Source: Clostridia bacterium
GTDB taxonomy: Bacteria > Bacillota > Clostridia > Oscillospirales > Acutalibacteraceae
Assembly (NCBI GenBank): GCA_017399175.1
Contig: JAFQEE010000068.1
Location: 1-38,514, forward strand
DNA length: 38,514 nucleotides
Reading direction: 5' to 3'
Shown: in pieces, positions 31,399-38,514 of the stretch
How the letters are laid out: each line of letters opens with the position of its first letter
Numbering within the stretch: position 1 is the stretch's first letter
Translations under genes and position numbers: made by a program
Notes under the pieces: model-generated
Seen by the model: only the letters and a program-made list of their open reading frames with translations
What the model was told of the DNA's origin: nothing
The model's database searches: none

Positions 31399-32607
31399 TC
31401 AGTCCTCCAAGAATTTCTTCATAAGTGCAACACCACTTTCAACGAAAAGCCCTGTTGCCTTTGCTGTATCTTCGTTAATTGTTTCAACACCTTGGACTTC
31501 GTTGTTCTTATGATAAATCATAAACGGAACAGGGTCAGATGCGTGAGTTGCAGTAACGATTGGTGTAGGATGGTCAGGAAGAATCATAATCTTGTAATCG
31601 TCATATTCTTTAAGACCATCAAAGAGAATAGGAAGTACCTGTTCGTCAATAATTTCAATAGCACGAACTTTGTTTTCAGGTTCGCGTCTGTGACCGCATT
31701 CATCAGGAGCTTCAATGTGTATGTAAGCATAGTCACAACCGTTTTTAAGAGCTTCAACAGCAGCCTGTGCCTTGCCAACAAAGTTGGTGTCAATGTATCC
31801 TGTTGCACCTTCAACTTCAGGTGTGTCCATCTTTGCACATTTGCCGATACCTTTAAGAAGGTCAACGGCTGAAATAACAGCACCTTTAATGACGTAAAGT
31901 TCTTCAAATGGTGAAAGTGCAGGTTTTTTACCTTCACCCCAAAGCCAGATTGAATTTGCAGGACGCTTACCGTTCTTGATTCTCTCAATATTAACAGGGT
32001 GGTCCTTAAGTAAATCATAACTTTCCTTCATCATTCTGATAAGGTCAGTCGCATTTTCACTTGTTGAAAGATATTCACCAACAACTCTGCCTGAAATATC
32101 GTGTGGTGGTGTCATATTACCAAGGTCAGTTGTACCGTTGTCCCATACAAGACAATGGCGGTAACTTACACCGCTGTAGAACTTATAAATATCGTTGCCG
32201 AAATGCTCTTCAACAGTTGCGATAATCTTTTCTGCTTCTTCAGTTGAAATATCATCTGCACAGTAGTCAACCATAGTCTTATCAGCATAGTTTTCTTCGT
32301 CAGACAAAGTAACAACATTACAACGAAGAGTAACGTCAGTATCTTTAAGGTCAACGCCGATACTAGCAGCCTCAAGTGGACTTCTTCCTGTGTAATAGAT
32401 TGATGGGTCAAAGCCCATAACACTCATGTTAGCAACGTCGCTACCGGGTTTCATTCCGTCAGGAACAGTCTTAACAAGACCAACTGTACCTTTTTTTGCA
32501 AGTCCGTCGAAATTTGGCTTTTTAGCCAACATCATAGGTGTCTTGCCGTCGAATTGCGGAACGGGATAGTCAGCCATTCCGTCATACAAAACTACAACAT
32601 ATTTCAT
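31399..32607 (-). CDS. ApgM-family phosphomutase/proposed homoserine kinase
   Basis: This alkaline phosphatase superfamily protein of 402 residues belongs to the archaeal-type cofactor-independent phosphoglycerate mutase group. Metal and catalytic residues are visible in VVLYDGMADYP, the Ser of KPGSDVANMSVMG, TGRSPLEAAS, HIEAPDECGHR and LPDHPTP. One branch of this family has been proposed to be a homoserine kinase. Coupling to metY, a homoserine-branch enzyme, favours that reading over glycolysis. I start at 32607 because GGAGG sits 9 bases upstream of that ATG; the in-frame ATG at 32622 contains the site itself and lacks its own. It lies 25 bases after the DUF975 gene, in the same direction. 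Confidence 0.85.
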   Translation of the reverse strand: MKYVVVLYDGMADYPVPQFDGKTPMMLAKKPNFDGLAKKGTVGLVKTVPDGMKPGSDVANMSVMGFDPSIYYTGRSPLEAASIGVDLKDTDVTLRCNVVTLSDEENYADKTMVDYCADDISTEEAEKIIATVEEHFGNDIYKFYSGVSYRHCLVWDNGTTDLGNMTPPHDISGRVVGEYLSTSENATDLIRMMKESYDLLKDHPVNIERIKNGKRPANSIWLWGEGKKPALSPFEELYVIKGAVISAVDLLKGIGKCAKMDTPEVEGATGYIDTNFVGKAQAAVEALKNGCDYAYIHIEAPDECGHRREPENKVRAIEIIDEQVLPILFDGLKEYDDYKIMILPDHPTPIVTATHASDPVPFMIYHKNNEVQGVETINEDTAKATGLFVESGVALMKKFLED

Positions 32608-32632
32608 ATCTGATGCCTCCAAGGGTTATATT

Positions 32633-33430
32633 TTATTCGTTTATATCGTTGTCAAAATTTGTTTCTTCAACAACAGGTTCGCTATATTCAACAGTATTGT
32701 TGTCATTCACAAAAGGTGAGTTGTTATCAAAGTTTTCTTGTGGAACAGGATATATGCCAAATTCTTCAGGTCTTGCAAGTCCGTTAACAAGTGCATTGTG
32801 TTTAAGATTTTCATAACACATCGCTTTTGTGCAGTTTGTGTATGGAGCAACATAAACTGAAGCAATACCAAATGTTACAGCAACAAGCAGATACCAGAAG
32901 AAAAATGATAAATCTAAAATAAACAAATCTGATTTAAAACCATTTGTCATTCTTTTACTTAAATCTCTTGCCTGTTTGTGGTCTAAATTAGGATTATCGT
33001 GGATAATGTAATTAACAAAATAATATTCGTAGGATTTGATAATACCGGGAATAATGAGCAGTAATGTCCATAGTGCAATAATCAAATCAGTGATAATACC
33101 TACTACAATGTATTTACCATATCTGTCAATACCCTCGTGATAAAGGCTTTTCCAATGTGGATTAGCACCGCGAAGATGATTAAGAAAATATCCGGCTATT
33201 GCCACCATAAATGGAATAAGCAACCACGAAATAAATCCACCGCCAAATGATATGCTGAATTGAAATCCACCTTCATTATCGGAAAAACGCTGTGCTACTT
33301 GACTTCCACCTTCAAGGGCTGTTGTAATAAGTGTAATTGGAAGACAAGCCAAGCCCATAGTAAGCCATTTGCGGTCTGTATCAATAAACTGACGAGCTTC
33401 TTTTTTTATAGCTGTGATGTTAAGTTCCAT
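32633..33430 (-). CDS. DUF975 family membrane protein
   Basis: This 265-residue membrane protein of unknown function matches the DUF975 family of Firmicutes. About five hydrophobic stretches are visible. The signature regions are LIIPGIIKSYEYYFVNYII, NPNLDHKQARDLSKRMTNG, and FKSDLFILDLSFFFWYLL followed by VAPYTNCTKAMCYENLKHNA. The C-terminal 45 residues are acidic and Asn-rich and probably lie in the cytosol. It is the first gene of a transcript continuing to the ApgM-like gene and metY. No link of this family to homoserine metabolism is known to me. Confidence 0.88.
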   Translation of the reverse strand: MELNITAIKKEARQFIDTDRKWLTMGLACLPITLITTALEGGSQVAQRFSDNEGGFQFSISFGGGFISWLLIPFMVAIAGYFLNHLRGANPHWKSLYHEGIDRYGKYIVVGIITDLIIALWTLLLIIPGIIKSYEYYFVNYIIHDNPNLDHKQARDLSKRMTNGFKSDLFILDLSFFFWYLLVAVTFGIASVYVAPYTNCTKAMCYENLKHNALVNGLARPEEFGIYPVPQENFDNNSPFVNDNNTVEYSEPVVEETNFDNDINE

Positions 33431-33467
33431 AGTTTTACCTTCTTTCGCATTAATCTTTATTATTTAA

Positions 33468-33495
33468 TTTTATCATATATAATAAGTATTGTCAA
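33468..33495 (-). promoter_or_regulatory. Promoter of the DUF975-ApgM-metY operon
   Basis: On the minus strand, TTGACA (33490-33495), 16 bases, TAAAAT (33468-33473) preceded by TG at the extended position. Transcription starts near 33461, about 30 bases before the ATG; AGAAGG is the ribosome site. Confidence 0.65.
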
Positions 33496-33505
33496 AGAAA
33501 TATAT

Positions 33506-33619
33506 ACTCCGAAGGAGTTTATTTCATATTGATTAACAATATTTCATTAATGAAATAAATTTTTGCAAAATTTATGAAATATCCCTTGCGGGATATGAAA
33601 TAGTAAACTATGAAATACG
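33506..33619. repeat. Modular array of small palindromes joined by ATTTCAT
   Basis: ATTTCAT or its complement ATGAAAT occurs at 33521, 33541, 33574, 33595 and 33610. Between the copies lie small palindromes: ACTCC-GAA-GGAGT (33506-33518), TTG-ATTAA-CAA (33529-33539), an 18-bp perfect palindrome TATTTCATTAATGAAATA (33540-33557), and ATATCCC-TTGC-GGGATAT (33579-33596). It fills the gap between the promoter of the metY operon and the end of the ttcA-like gene. It may act as a terminator, but has no T run. Confidence 0.7.
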
Positions 33620-33629
33620 ACGATGCGTA

Positions 33630-34346
33630 TTACATACCCCAACCACTTATATCACCGCGTTGCATACCACCGATAATCTTCTGTCTTAATGCGGGATATC
33701 GTTTTTCCAAATCGCGAAGAAGATTTTTAGTGTTCTCGCGATTTGTCTTTTCATCAGCAGGACAACGGCTTTCCACAATCGGCACATTTTCCTTGTTTGC
33801 AACTCTTGTAATGTCACTCTCATAAGCAAAAACCATGGGTCTAATCATATAAAGGTCTTTTCGTGATAGATATGAAACAGGGGAGAAGCATTCCGCTCTG
33901 CCATTGCCGAATAAATTCATAATAAATGTTTCTGCAGCATCGTCAAGGTGATGTCCAAGTGCTATTTTATTGCATCCTAATTCCTTTGCCGTATCGTGCA
34001 AAAGTCCGCGACGCATTCGGGCACACAGACTGCAAGGATTGCTCTCTTTTCTTTCCTCAAAAATAATGTGATACAATTCAGTTCTCTTAATTGTATATGG
34101 AATATCATGCTTTTTACAGATTTCTTCAATTTCGGAATAATCAGCACATTCACCGTGAAACTGTGGGTCAAGAGTGACAGCACAAAGGTCAAATTTTTCA
34201 GGATAAAAAATCTTAAGATTAATAAGGCACAAAAGCATAACAACACTGTCTTTTCCACCTGAAACACAGACAGCAATCCTGTCGCCATCTTCAATCATAT
34301 TGTATTTGTCAACACCTGCACGGACCAAGCTTAATAATTTCTGCAT
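33630..34346 (-). CDS. TtcA-like PP-loop tRNA thiolation protein
   Basis: This PP-loop ATPase of 238 residues resembles TtcA (2-thiocytidine at tRNA position 32). The PP-loop SGGKDS lies at 29-34, the Cys pair is C105 and C108 in NPCSLCARMRRG, and a further C195 lies in SRCPADEK. LGHHLDDAAETF is the usual TtcA/TilS segment. The three Cys residues are those expected to hold a 4Fe-4S cluster in TtcA. At 238 residues it is somewhat short compared with E. coli TtcA (about 310), as common in Firmicutes. GAGG precedes the ATG. TilS is unlikely because its C-terminal domains are missing and the CxxC is present. Confidence 0.85.
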   Translation of the reverse strand: MQKLLSLVRAGVDKYNMIEDGDRIAVCVSGGKDSVVMLLCLINLKIFYPEKFDLCAVTLDPQFHGECADYSEIEEICKKHDIPYTIKRTELYHIIFEERKESNPCSLCARMRRGLLHDTAKELGCNKIALGHHLDDAAETFIMNLFGNGRAECFSPVSYLSRKDLYMIRPMVFAYESDITRVANKENVPIVESRCPADEKTNRENTKNLLRDLEKRYPALRQKIIGGMQRGDISGWGM

Positions 34347-34373
34347 CTTAAAACCTCATTTTTCATAAGATTT

Positions 34374-34425
34374 GGCACTCGGCACCCCTGAAAGGGGAAC
34401 TGTCGCCGTAAGGCGACTGAGGGGT
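34374..34425. repeat. Hairpin repeat with alternative pairing
   Basis: CCCCT-GAA-AGGGG (34385-34397) is followed by GTCGCC-GTAA-GGCGAC (34402-34417) and then AGGGGT (34420-34425). ACCCCT (34384-34389) can pair either with the first AGGGG or with the last AGGGGT, enclosing the second hairpin. It resembles dispersed intergenic repeats of gut Clostridia. It lies in the 308-base divergent gap between ttcA-like and rplM; the rest of that gap is AT-rich, with the promoters. Confidence 0.6.
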
Positions 34426-34454
34426 TTACGACCCTTTGTAACATTTAACAATAT

Positions 34455-34484
34455 TTTATATTAATTTTGTGTAAAAGTAAACAA
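34455..34484 (-). promoter_or_regulatory. Possible promoter of the ttcA-like gene
   Basis: On the minus strand, TTGTTT (34479-34484), 18 bases, TATAAA (34455-34460). If used, the leader of about 100 bases would carry the hairpin repeat at 34374-34425. The match is only fair. Confidence 0.3.
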
Positions 34485-34587
34485 ATAATTTTATAAAATA
34501 ATATAAAAGAAAAATATATAAAAAAACGAGAAAACAAGAGAAAAACAGAGATTTACATTATTCTCATTAAAAATTCAAAAATTTATG

Positions 34588-34616
34588 TTGACATTACTTG
34601 TTTCCTTTGTTATAAT
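34588..34616 (+). promoter_or_regulatory. Consensus promoter of rplM-rpsI
   Basis: Both boxes are perfect: TTGACA (34588-34593), 17-base spacer, TATAAT (34611-34616). The leader is about 32 bases and can form a small hairpin (CGA/TCG plus AATA/TATT, 34620-34642) that ends at the GGAGG site. It may be a minimal version of an L13 leader, but it is AU-rich and weak. Confidence 0.85.
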
Positions 34617-34654
34617 CTTCGAGCAATAAAAAATATTATTCGGAGGTAAGTTCT

Positions 34655-35083
34655 ATGTCAACTTATATGCCAAAAAAGGGCGACATTACCCGTAACTGGT
34701 ATGTGCTTGACGCAGCAGGCAAAACACTTGGTAGCGTAGCTGCTGAAGCTGCTGTTCTTCTCAGAGGTAAGCACAAGCCAACATTCACACCTCATGCTGA
34801 CTGTGGTGACCACGTAATCATCATCAACGCAGAAAAGGTTGTTCTTACAGGTAACAAGCTTGAACAGAAAATGTACTATCATCACACAGGTTATGTTGGT
34901 AACATGAAAGAAGTTAAGTATAAGACTCTTATGAAGACAAAGCCAGAGTTCGCAGTAACAAAGGCTGTTAAGGGTATGATTCCTGACACAGTAATCGGTC
35001 GTGAAGCACTTACTCGTCTTCGTGTTTACCGCGGTGCAGAACACAAGCATGCTGCACAGAAACCAGAAACAAGAGAATTCTAA
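34655..35083 (+). CDS. rplM: 50S ribosomal protein L13
   Basis: This 142-residue large-subunit protein binds 23S rRNA early in assembly. Characteristic segments are RNWYVLDAAGKTLGSVA near the N-terminus, LLRGKHKPTFTPHADCGD, the YYHHTGYVG segment and VKGMIPDTVIGREALTRL. Length is normal. The ribosome site GGAGG lies 8 bases before ATG. It forms the classical rplM-rpsI operon, 18 bases before rpsI, and its codon use is visibly biased as in highly expressed genes. Confidence 0.98.
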   Translation: MSTYMPKKGDITRNWYVLDAAGKTLGSVAAEAAVLLRGKHKPTFTPHADCGDHVIIINAEKVVLTGNKLEQKMYYHHTGYVGNMKEVKYKTLMKTKPEFAVTKAVKGMIPDTVIGREALTRLRVYRGAEHKHAAQKPETREF

Positions 35084-35101
35084 GAAAGGGAGGCTATTTA
35101 A

Positions 35102-35500
35102 ATGTACGAAACAAGTCCATTTTTCTACGGTACAGGTAGAAGAAAGAAATCAGTAGCTCGTGTACGTGTTTATGCAGGTACAGGCAAAATCATCATCAAT
35201 GACAGAGAAATCGACGATTATTTCGGTCTTGAAACACTTAAGCTCATCGTTCGTCAGCCTCTTGCTCTTACAGGAACAGCTGATAAGTTCGATATCGTAT
35301 GCCGTGTAAACGGTGGTGGCGTTACAGGTCAGGCTGGTGCTATCCGTCACGGTCTTTCACGTGCTCTCCTTGAGTACGATGCAAACCTTCGTCCAGCTCT
35401 CAAGAAGGCAGGTTTCTTAACAAGAGACCCAAGAATGAAGGAAAGAAAGAAATACGGTCTCAAAGGCGCTCGTCGTGCACCTCAGTTCTCAAAGAGATAA
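35102..35500 (+). CDS. rpsI: 30S ribosomal protein S9
   Basis: This 132-residue small-subunit protein has a C-terminal tail reaching the P-site tRNA. Visible are [15 protein letters not shown], the [12 protein letters not shown] segment, [20 protein letters not shown] and the basic C-terminus [17 protein letters not shown], ending in the conserved S-K-R. Length is normal. GGGAGG is the ribosome site. It is co-transcribed with rplM and followed by a strong terminator. Confidence 0.98.
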   Translation: MYETSPFFYGTGRRKKSVARVRVYAGTGKIIINDREIDDYFGLETLKLIVRQPLALTGTADKFDIVCRVNGGGVTGQAGAIRHGLSRALLEYDANLRPALKKAGFLTRDPRMKERKKYGLKGARRAPQFSKR

Positions 35501-35519
35501 AAGACAGTATTGTATTTTT

Positions 35520-35553
35520 CAACACTCATCTTTACGATGGGTGTTGTTTTTTT
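35520..35553 (+). terminator. Rho-independent terminator of rplM-rpsI
   Basis: CAACACTCATC and GATGGGTGTTG pair with one G-U wobble around TTTAC, followed directly by seven T. It lies 20 bases after the rpsI stop. Confidence 0.92.
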
Positions 35554-35756
35554 ATTTGTATGAATAATAAGTTAGATTTATAAGTTATAATTTAGCGTCC
35601 TCTATCAATTGTACTTTACATGGCTATCTCTGATAAAATCCTATTTTTTCAATATATATTTTTTATAAAAAATAACAGCACAGCTTGTTTCCATTATCAA
35701 AGTCGCCGTGATTTCGCTATTGACAACAAAAACATTCTGTGCTCGTCAAAATTTAC

Positions 35757-35771
35757 GAGGGTGATGCCCTC
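35757..35771 (-). terminator. Weak hairpin after the GH29 gene
   Basis: GAGGG-TGATG-CCCTC lies just past the stop of the minus-strand glycosidase (35783). On the minus strand it is followed by GTAAATTTTG, a poor T run. It may end the glycosidase transcript. Nothing else is supported in the gap 35554-35782. Confidence 0.35.
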
Positions 35772-35782
35772 ATAACATAACA

Positions 35783-37231
35783 TTATTCATATATTTTTAT
35801 ATCTTTCAGTACGGGATTTGACCTTGATTGTGTCACAATGATAACAATTTTGTCCGTTGTCACGGGAGAATCAAGTTTCACGATTTTCTTCGAACCTACA
35901 ACAGTACCTGTATAAATATGTTCATAGTCCGAGTCTTCTTTTTTTGCATAAACTTTGAACTCTTCAATGCGTTGGCTGTATGTCAGGTCTTCTGAAAGAG
36001 TAATAAGTTTCACTTGCTTTTTCGAAGAAAATTCAACTGCTACACCTGATTCGCCATCGGCAAGACAAATACTGTAATCTCTTATCTCTCTTGTATTTTT
36101 CTCGGGAGAGTATGTGAAAAGCTTTTTATCTTTTATTTCATTCTTAAAAGGTTCAGTAATAAGCTCTGTGAATTCTTTAAGAGTTTTAATTTCACGCTTG
36201 TCTATAAGACCGTTTTTATTAGGAGGTACATTAAGAAGCATTGACGCGTTACCTCCCACAGAGTCAAAATATATTTTTGCAAGGTCTTTTGCTGTTCTTT
36301 GCTTTTTGAAAAGATAGTAAAGATTGTTATGCCAGAACCAACCAAGGTTTATTGAAACATCAGCCTCCGCAGGCTTAAAGACAAGATTTTCATAATTCTT
36401 CAGCACCTCTCTTGAACCAAGATCCTCGGTTGTATCGCTTAGCTTTTCAGCCATAAGCTTTGTCTGGTCTTCGGCAGTCTGTGAATTTTCTGCAACTGCA
36501 TCTGTGTTGTCCTTTTCGCCGGGAATTACACTCCATTCGTTTTTTCTGACTCTGCCACCCTCGTTACCTATCCAACGCACATCAGGCCCACAAATGGAAA
36601 TTACAGCGTCTGGGTGATGCTTTCTGATAACAGAATAATACCTATCCCAATCATAAACCTGCTTTTTGCCGTTTTTTCCTTCACCACAAGCACCATCGAA
36701 CCAAAAGCAGAATATATCACCATAATTACAGCAAAGTTCTGTTAACTGATTTACAAAGAAATCGTTATACTCCTCAGTACCGTAAGTCTTTTCGTGTCTG
36801 TCCCAAGGAGAAAGATAAATGCCCAACTTGAGGTCATATTTCTTGCAACTTTCCGAAAGCATTTTGACAATATCTTTACCGAAAGGCGTGTTCATTACAT
36901 TGTGGTCTGTAAATTTCGTGTCAAAAAGACAAAAACCGTCGTGGTGCTTGGCAGTTATTATTATGCCCTTACTTCCTGTTACTTTAAGCACACTGCACCA
37001 TTGGTCAGTATCGAGTTTTTTCGGGTTGAAGCGGGAAATATCCTCATTACCATCACCCCATTCACGATTGGTTATTGTATTTATGCCAAAGTGAATGAAA
37101 TTATAGTATTCAAGCTTCATAAACTCAAGCTGACGCTGGGAAGGGGTAACCTTTATATATCTTTCAACATCTTCATCATTTATTGGGTAAGAATTGTTGT
37201 CGAAACACCAACCCTCTTTAATGAGTTTCAT
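35783..37231 (-). CDS. GH29 alpha-L-fucosidase family glycosidase
   Basis: This retaining glycoside hydrolase of family 29 (exo-alpha-L-fucosidases) has 482 residues. They show YNFIHFGINTITNREWGDG, TAKHHDGFCLFDTK (94-107), LGIYLSPWDRHE (136-147) and the catalytic nucleophile D179 in FCFWFDGACGEG. MLLNVPPNKNGLI is the usual end of the barrel. From about residue 360 a beta-rich C-terminal domain resembles the sugar-binding F5/8 C type. There is no signal peptide, so it acts in the cytosol on imported small fucosides. I start at 37231 after GGAGAT; the frame to 37267 has no site. It follows the GH18 gene in the same direction, with a hairpin between them. Specificity for fucose is from family only. 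Confidence 0.88.
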   Translation of the reverse strand: MKLIKEGWCFDNNSYPINDEDVERYIKVTPSQRQLEFMKLEYYNFIHFGINTITNREWGDGNEDISRFNPKKLDTDQWCSVLKVTGSKGIIITAKHHDGFCLFDTKFTDHNVMNTPFGKDIVKMLSESCKKYDLKLGIYLSPWDRHEKTYGTEEYNDFFVNQLTELCCNYGDIFCFWFDGACGEGKNGKKQVYDWDRYYSVIRKHHPDAVISICGPDVRWIGNEGGRVRKNEWSVIPGEKDNTDAVAENSQTAEDQTKLMAEKLSDTTEDLGSREVLKNYENLVFKPAEADVSINLGWFWHNNLYYLFKKQRTAKDLAKIYFDSVGGNASMLLNVPPNKNGLIDKREIKTLKEFTELITEPFKNEIKDKKLFTYSPEKNTREIRDYSICLADGESGVAVEFSSKKQVKLITLSEDLTYSQRIEEFKVYAKKEDSDYEHIYTGTVVGSKKIVKLDSPVTTDKIVIIVTQSRSNPVLKDIKIYE

Positions 37232-37250
37232 AACATATCTCCTTTGCAAA

Positions 37251-37280
37251 AGCCTCACACTGTTCACACAATGTGAGGCT
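37251..37280 (-). terminator. Hairpin between GH18 and GH29 genes
   Basis: AGCCTCACA (37251-37259) and TGTGAGGCT (37272-37280) form a perfect 9-bp stem with a 12-base loop containing a second small TGT/ACA pairing. On the minus strand it follows the GH18 stop (37289) and is followed by TTTTGC. It could partly end transcription or stabilise the upstream message. Confidence 0.55.
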
Positions 37281-37288
37281 CCGTTTTA

Positions 37289-38314
37289 TCAATAATTATT
37301 ATCTATTGTTTCACCGATAGCTCTGAGAAGTGAGTCCTCGTGAGTTGAAGGAAGGTCACAGCTGTAATGCCAAATCATCACACCACCGAAACCGTTATCG
37401 ATGCCGTACTGCGTTTTTTGACCAATAACCTCAGGAGTATTGAACCAGAAATCCTTGTTTGTTTCATCACAATGATACCAGCCGTCCTCGGTCATTTTTT
37501 CATAGCAACTATTATAACCGTACCAATAAGCAGATAAGTCTGTCGGTCTTGAATAGAAAGGAAGACCGATATTTATCTTGCTTGCGGGAACACCCTTGTT
37601 CTTGATTTGCTCAATCTGAGCAATAGTATCCTCATAGGTTGCGTGCTTTCCGTTTGCATCAACAAAGTCATAAGTCATAAGTTCGAAAGTATCAACAGCC
37701 GAAATAGCTTTATATGTAAAATGCATATTCCATGTGCTTGCTGCAACACCAAGGGTATAATCATCGCCCAGTTCGCGTCCAAGTGAAACAAGGAATTTGT
37801 TAAAATAGTACCATGCTTTATCTGTAAGCGGGTATTCGTAGTCAAAGTGAACACCGTCAAAGTCATATTTCTCAAGAACTTCTATAATGTTTTCTTCAAG
37901 AACACCGCTTTTAAAGGCTTTGTTGTGTTCTTCACTCTGTGCATCCATCTGTTCATTCCAATCATTATAATTGCCGTTAGCTGAAGGACCGAGAAGATTT
38001 AAAGTAATGTGAATATCTCTATCGCCAATTACAGTACGAACTGCAGACATAACTCTTTCGATTTTTGCTTCGTCATATTCCACTTCACCTTTGTTGTTGA
38101 AAGTGGCACATTCGAAAATGATAAGGTCAGTTATGATATCGAAGTCCTCAGAATTAAGGTCGGATGCAGAATAAACATAGTCACCCCTTAAATAGGTTGT
38201 TACCTTGAAATTTTCCACTTTACCGTCACCGGAACCACCAATGCCAAAGATACCGTTAATAAATACAATAACGGAAGTTAAAAGGCTGAGCATTTTCTGA
38301 ATAATTGCTGCCAT
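37289..38314 (-). CDS. GH18 family glycosidase, exported or membrane-anchored
   Basis: This 341-residue glycoside hydrolase family 18 protein (chitinase/endo-N-acetylglucosaminidase/YaaH-like) has the catalytic signature DGVHFDYEY, with D153, D158 and the acid E160. It also has LGVAASTW, the LMTYDF substrate strand, KINIGLPFYSRP and GGVMIWHYSCD. An N-terminal hydrophobic stretch (about 6-24) should act as a signal or membrane anchor; no lipobox Cys is seen. It probably cleaves GlcNAc-containing polymers such as peptidoglycan, chitin or host glycans outside the membrane. AAGGAG lies before the ATG, and a promoter is present at 38346-38374. The GH29 gene downstream may share some transcription. 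Confidence 0.88.
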   Translation of the reverse strand: MAAIIQKMLSLLTSVIVFINGIFGIGGSGDGKVENFKVTTYLRGDYVYSASDLNSEDFDIITDLIIFECATFNNKGEVEYDEAKIERVMSAVRTVIGDRDIHITLNLLGPSANGNYNDWNEQMDAQSEEHNKAFKSGVLEENIIEVLEKYDFDGVHFDYEYPLTDKAWYYFNKFLVSLGRELGDDYTLGVAASTWNMHFTYKAISAVDTFELMTYDFVDANGKHATYEDTIAQIEQIKNKGVPASKINIGLPFYSRPTDLSAYWYGYNSCYEKMTEDGWYHCDETNKDFWFNTPEVIGQKTQYGIDNGFGGVMIWHYSCDLPSTHEDSLLRAIGETIDNNY

Positions 38315-38345
38315 AATTTTATCTCCTTTTTATTTGTTTTGTTAA

Positions 38346-38374
38346 ATTATATCATTTGAGAGGAAATAAATCAA
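38346..38374 (-). promoter_or_regulatory. Sigma-A promoter of the GH18 gene
   Basis: On the minus strand, TTGATT (38369-38374), 17-base spacer, TATAAT (38346-38351) preceded by TGA, an extended -10. It gives a leader of about 25 bases. Confidence 0.75.
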
Positions 38375-38447
38375 CAGCCGTTTTTCCTTTTTAGAATGTC
38401 TTTTTAAACGGCAAAACCTTCATAGATTCTCATCCCTCTCTATCTCA

Positions 38448-38485
38448 AAACGAAAAATACACCCGCTACAAAAGTAGCAGGTGCA
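38448..38485 (-). terminator. Terminator after the tRNA-like sequence
   Basis: On the minus strand a 12-bp stem (38474-38485 with 38458-38469, including two G-U pairs) with a TTTT loop is followed by TTTTTCGTTTT. It begins four bases after the CCA end of the tRNA-like fragment, as expected for a tRNA transcript. Confidence 0.85.
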
Positions 38486-38489
38486 TTTT

Positions 38490-38514
38490 TGGCAGGGGCA
38501 GAAGGATTCGAATG
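38490..38514 (-). tRNA. Partial tRNA 3' end (Trp-like acceptor stem), cut by window edge
   Basis: Reading the minus strand, the last bases give the T-loop TTCGAAT, the T-stem 3' strand CCTTC, the acceptor 3' strand TGCCCCT, discriminator G and an encoded CCA. An AGGGGCA acceptor stem with G discriminator fits bacterial tRNA-Trp. However, the two bases before TTCGAAT are C and A where two G are expected to pair with the T-stem CC. Either this is an unusual T-arm, or only the 3' end of a tRNA is present (for example an integration-site remnant). The rest lies outside the window. Confidence 0.5.

Noticed and set aside
33506-33619. CRISPR array
   Set aside because: The repeated word is only 7 bases, occurs in both orientations, spacers are short and palindromic, and no cas genes are present.

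Overview
The window looks like a chromosomal segment of a low-GC Firmicute of class Clostridia, most likely a gut Ruminococcaceae/Oscillospiraceae-type organism. This is inferred from strong GGAGG ribosome binding sites, near-consensus sigma-A promoters, clostridial-style protein families (DUF975, EamA, the ApgM/'proposed homoserine kinase' family, split transketolase, an F420-ligase homologue) and short hairpin repeats between genes. No rRNA, CRISPR array, transposase or integrase is visible.

Layout. (1) 133-2351, minus strand: a CofE-like F420-0:L-glutamate ligase homologue followed by a stand-alone ATP-PPase subunit of GMP synthase. (2) 2755-26166, plus strand: a long, tightly packed operon of 19 genes for a surface polysaccharide. 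It starts at a TTGACT-N17-TATAAT promoter (2644-2672) and ends at a strong hairpin terminator (26176-26199). (3) 26344-28929: a ribbon-helix-helix regulator divergent from a PH/SHOCT membrane protein, then an S24/S26 peptidase and an EamA transporter. (4) 29480-34346: a DUF212/PAP2-like membrane protein, a homoserine/methionine-related operon (DUF975 protein, ApgM-like phosphomutase or proposed homoserine kinase, MetY) and a TtcA-like tRNA thiolase. The gaps here hold several families of hairpin repeats. (5) 34655-35500: rplM-rpsI with a fully consensus promoter. (6) 35783-38314, minus strand: a cytosolic GH29 glycosidase and a membrane-anchored or secreted GH18 glycosidase. The window ends in a terminator and what looks like the 3' end of a tRNA (Trp-like acceptor stem).

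How the polysaccharide genes fit together (established families, inferred pathway). A small PglC-like phosphoglycosyl transferase should load the first sugar onto undecaprenyl phosphate. Seven glycosyltransferases (five GT4-like, two GT2) extend it, a Wzx-type flippase exports it and an EpsG-type Wzy polymerase joins the repeats. Precursor supply includes UDP-GalNAcA (6-dehydrogenase plus 4-epimerase) and UDP-L-FucNAc (complete CapE-CapF-CapG set). Decoration candidates are a TupA-like ATP-grasp ligase directly after the uronic acid pair and a fusion of a pyruvyl transferase domain with an FrhB-type iron-sulfur flavoprotein. Two parts are unexplained: an aldo/keto reductase with a two-subunit transketolase at the head of the operon, and a CapF paralogue cut exactly at the end of its SDR domain. 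No Wzz/Wze chain-length or kinase genes are present in the window.
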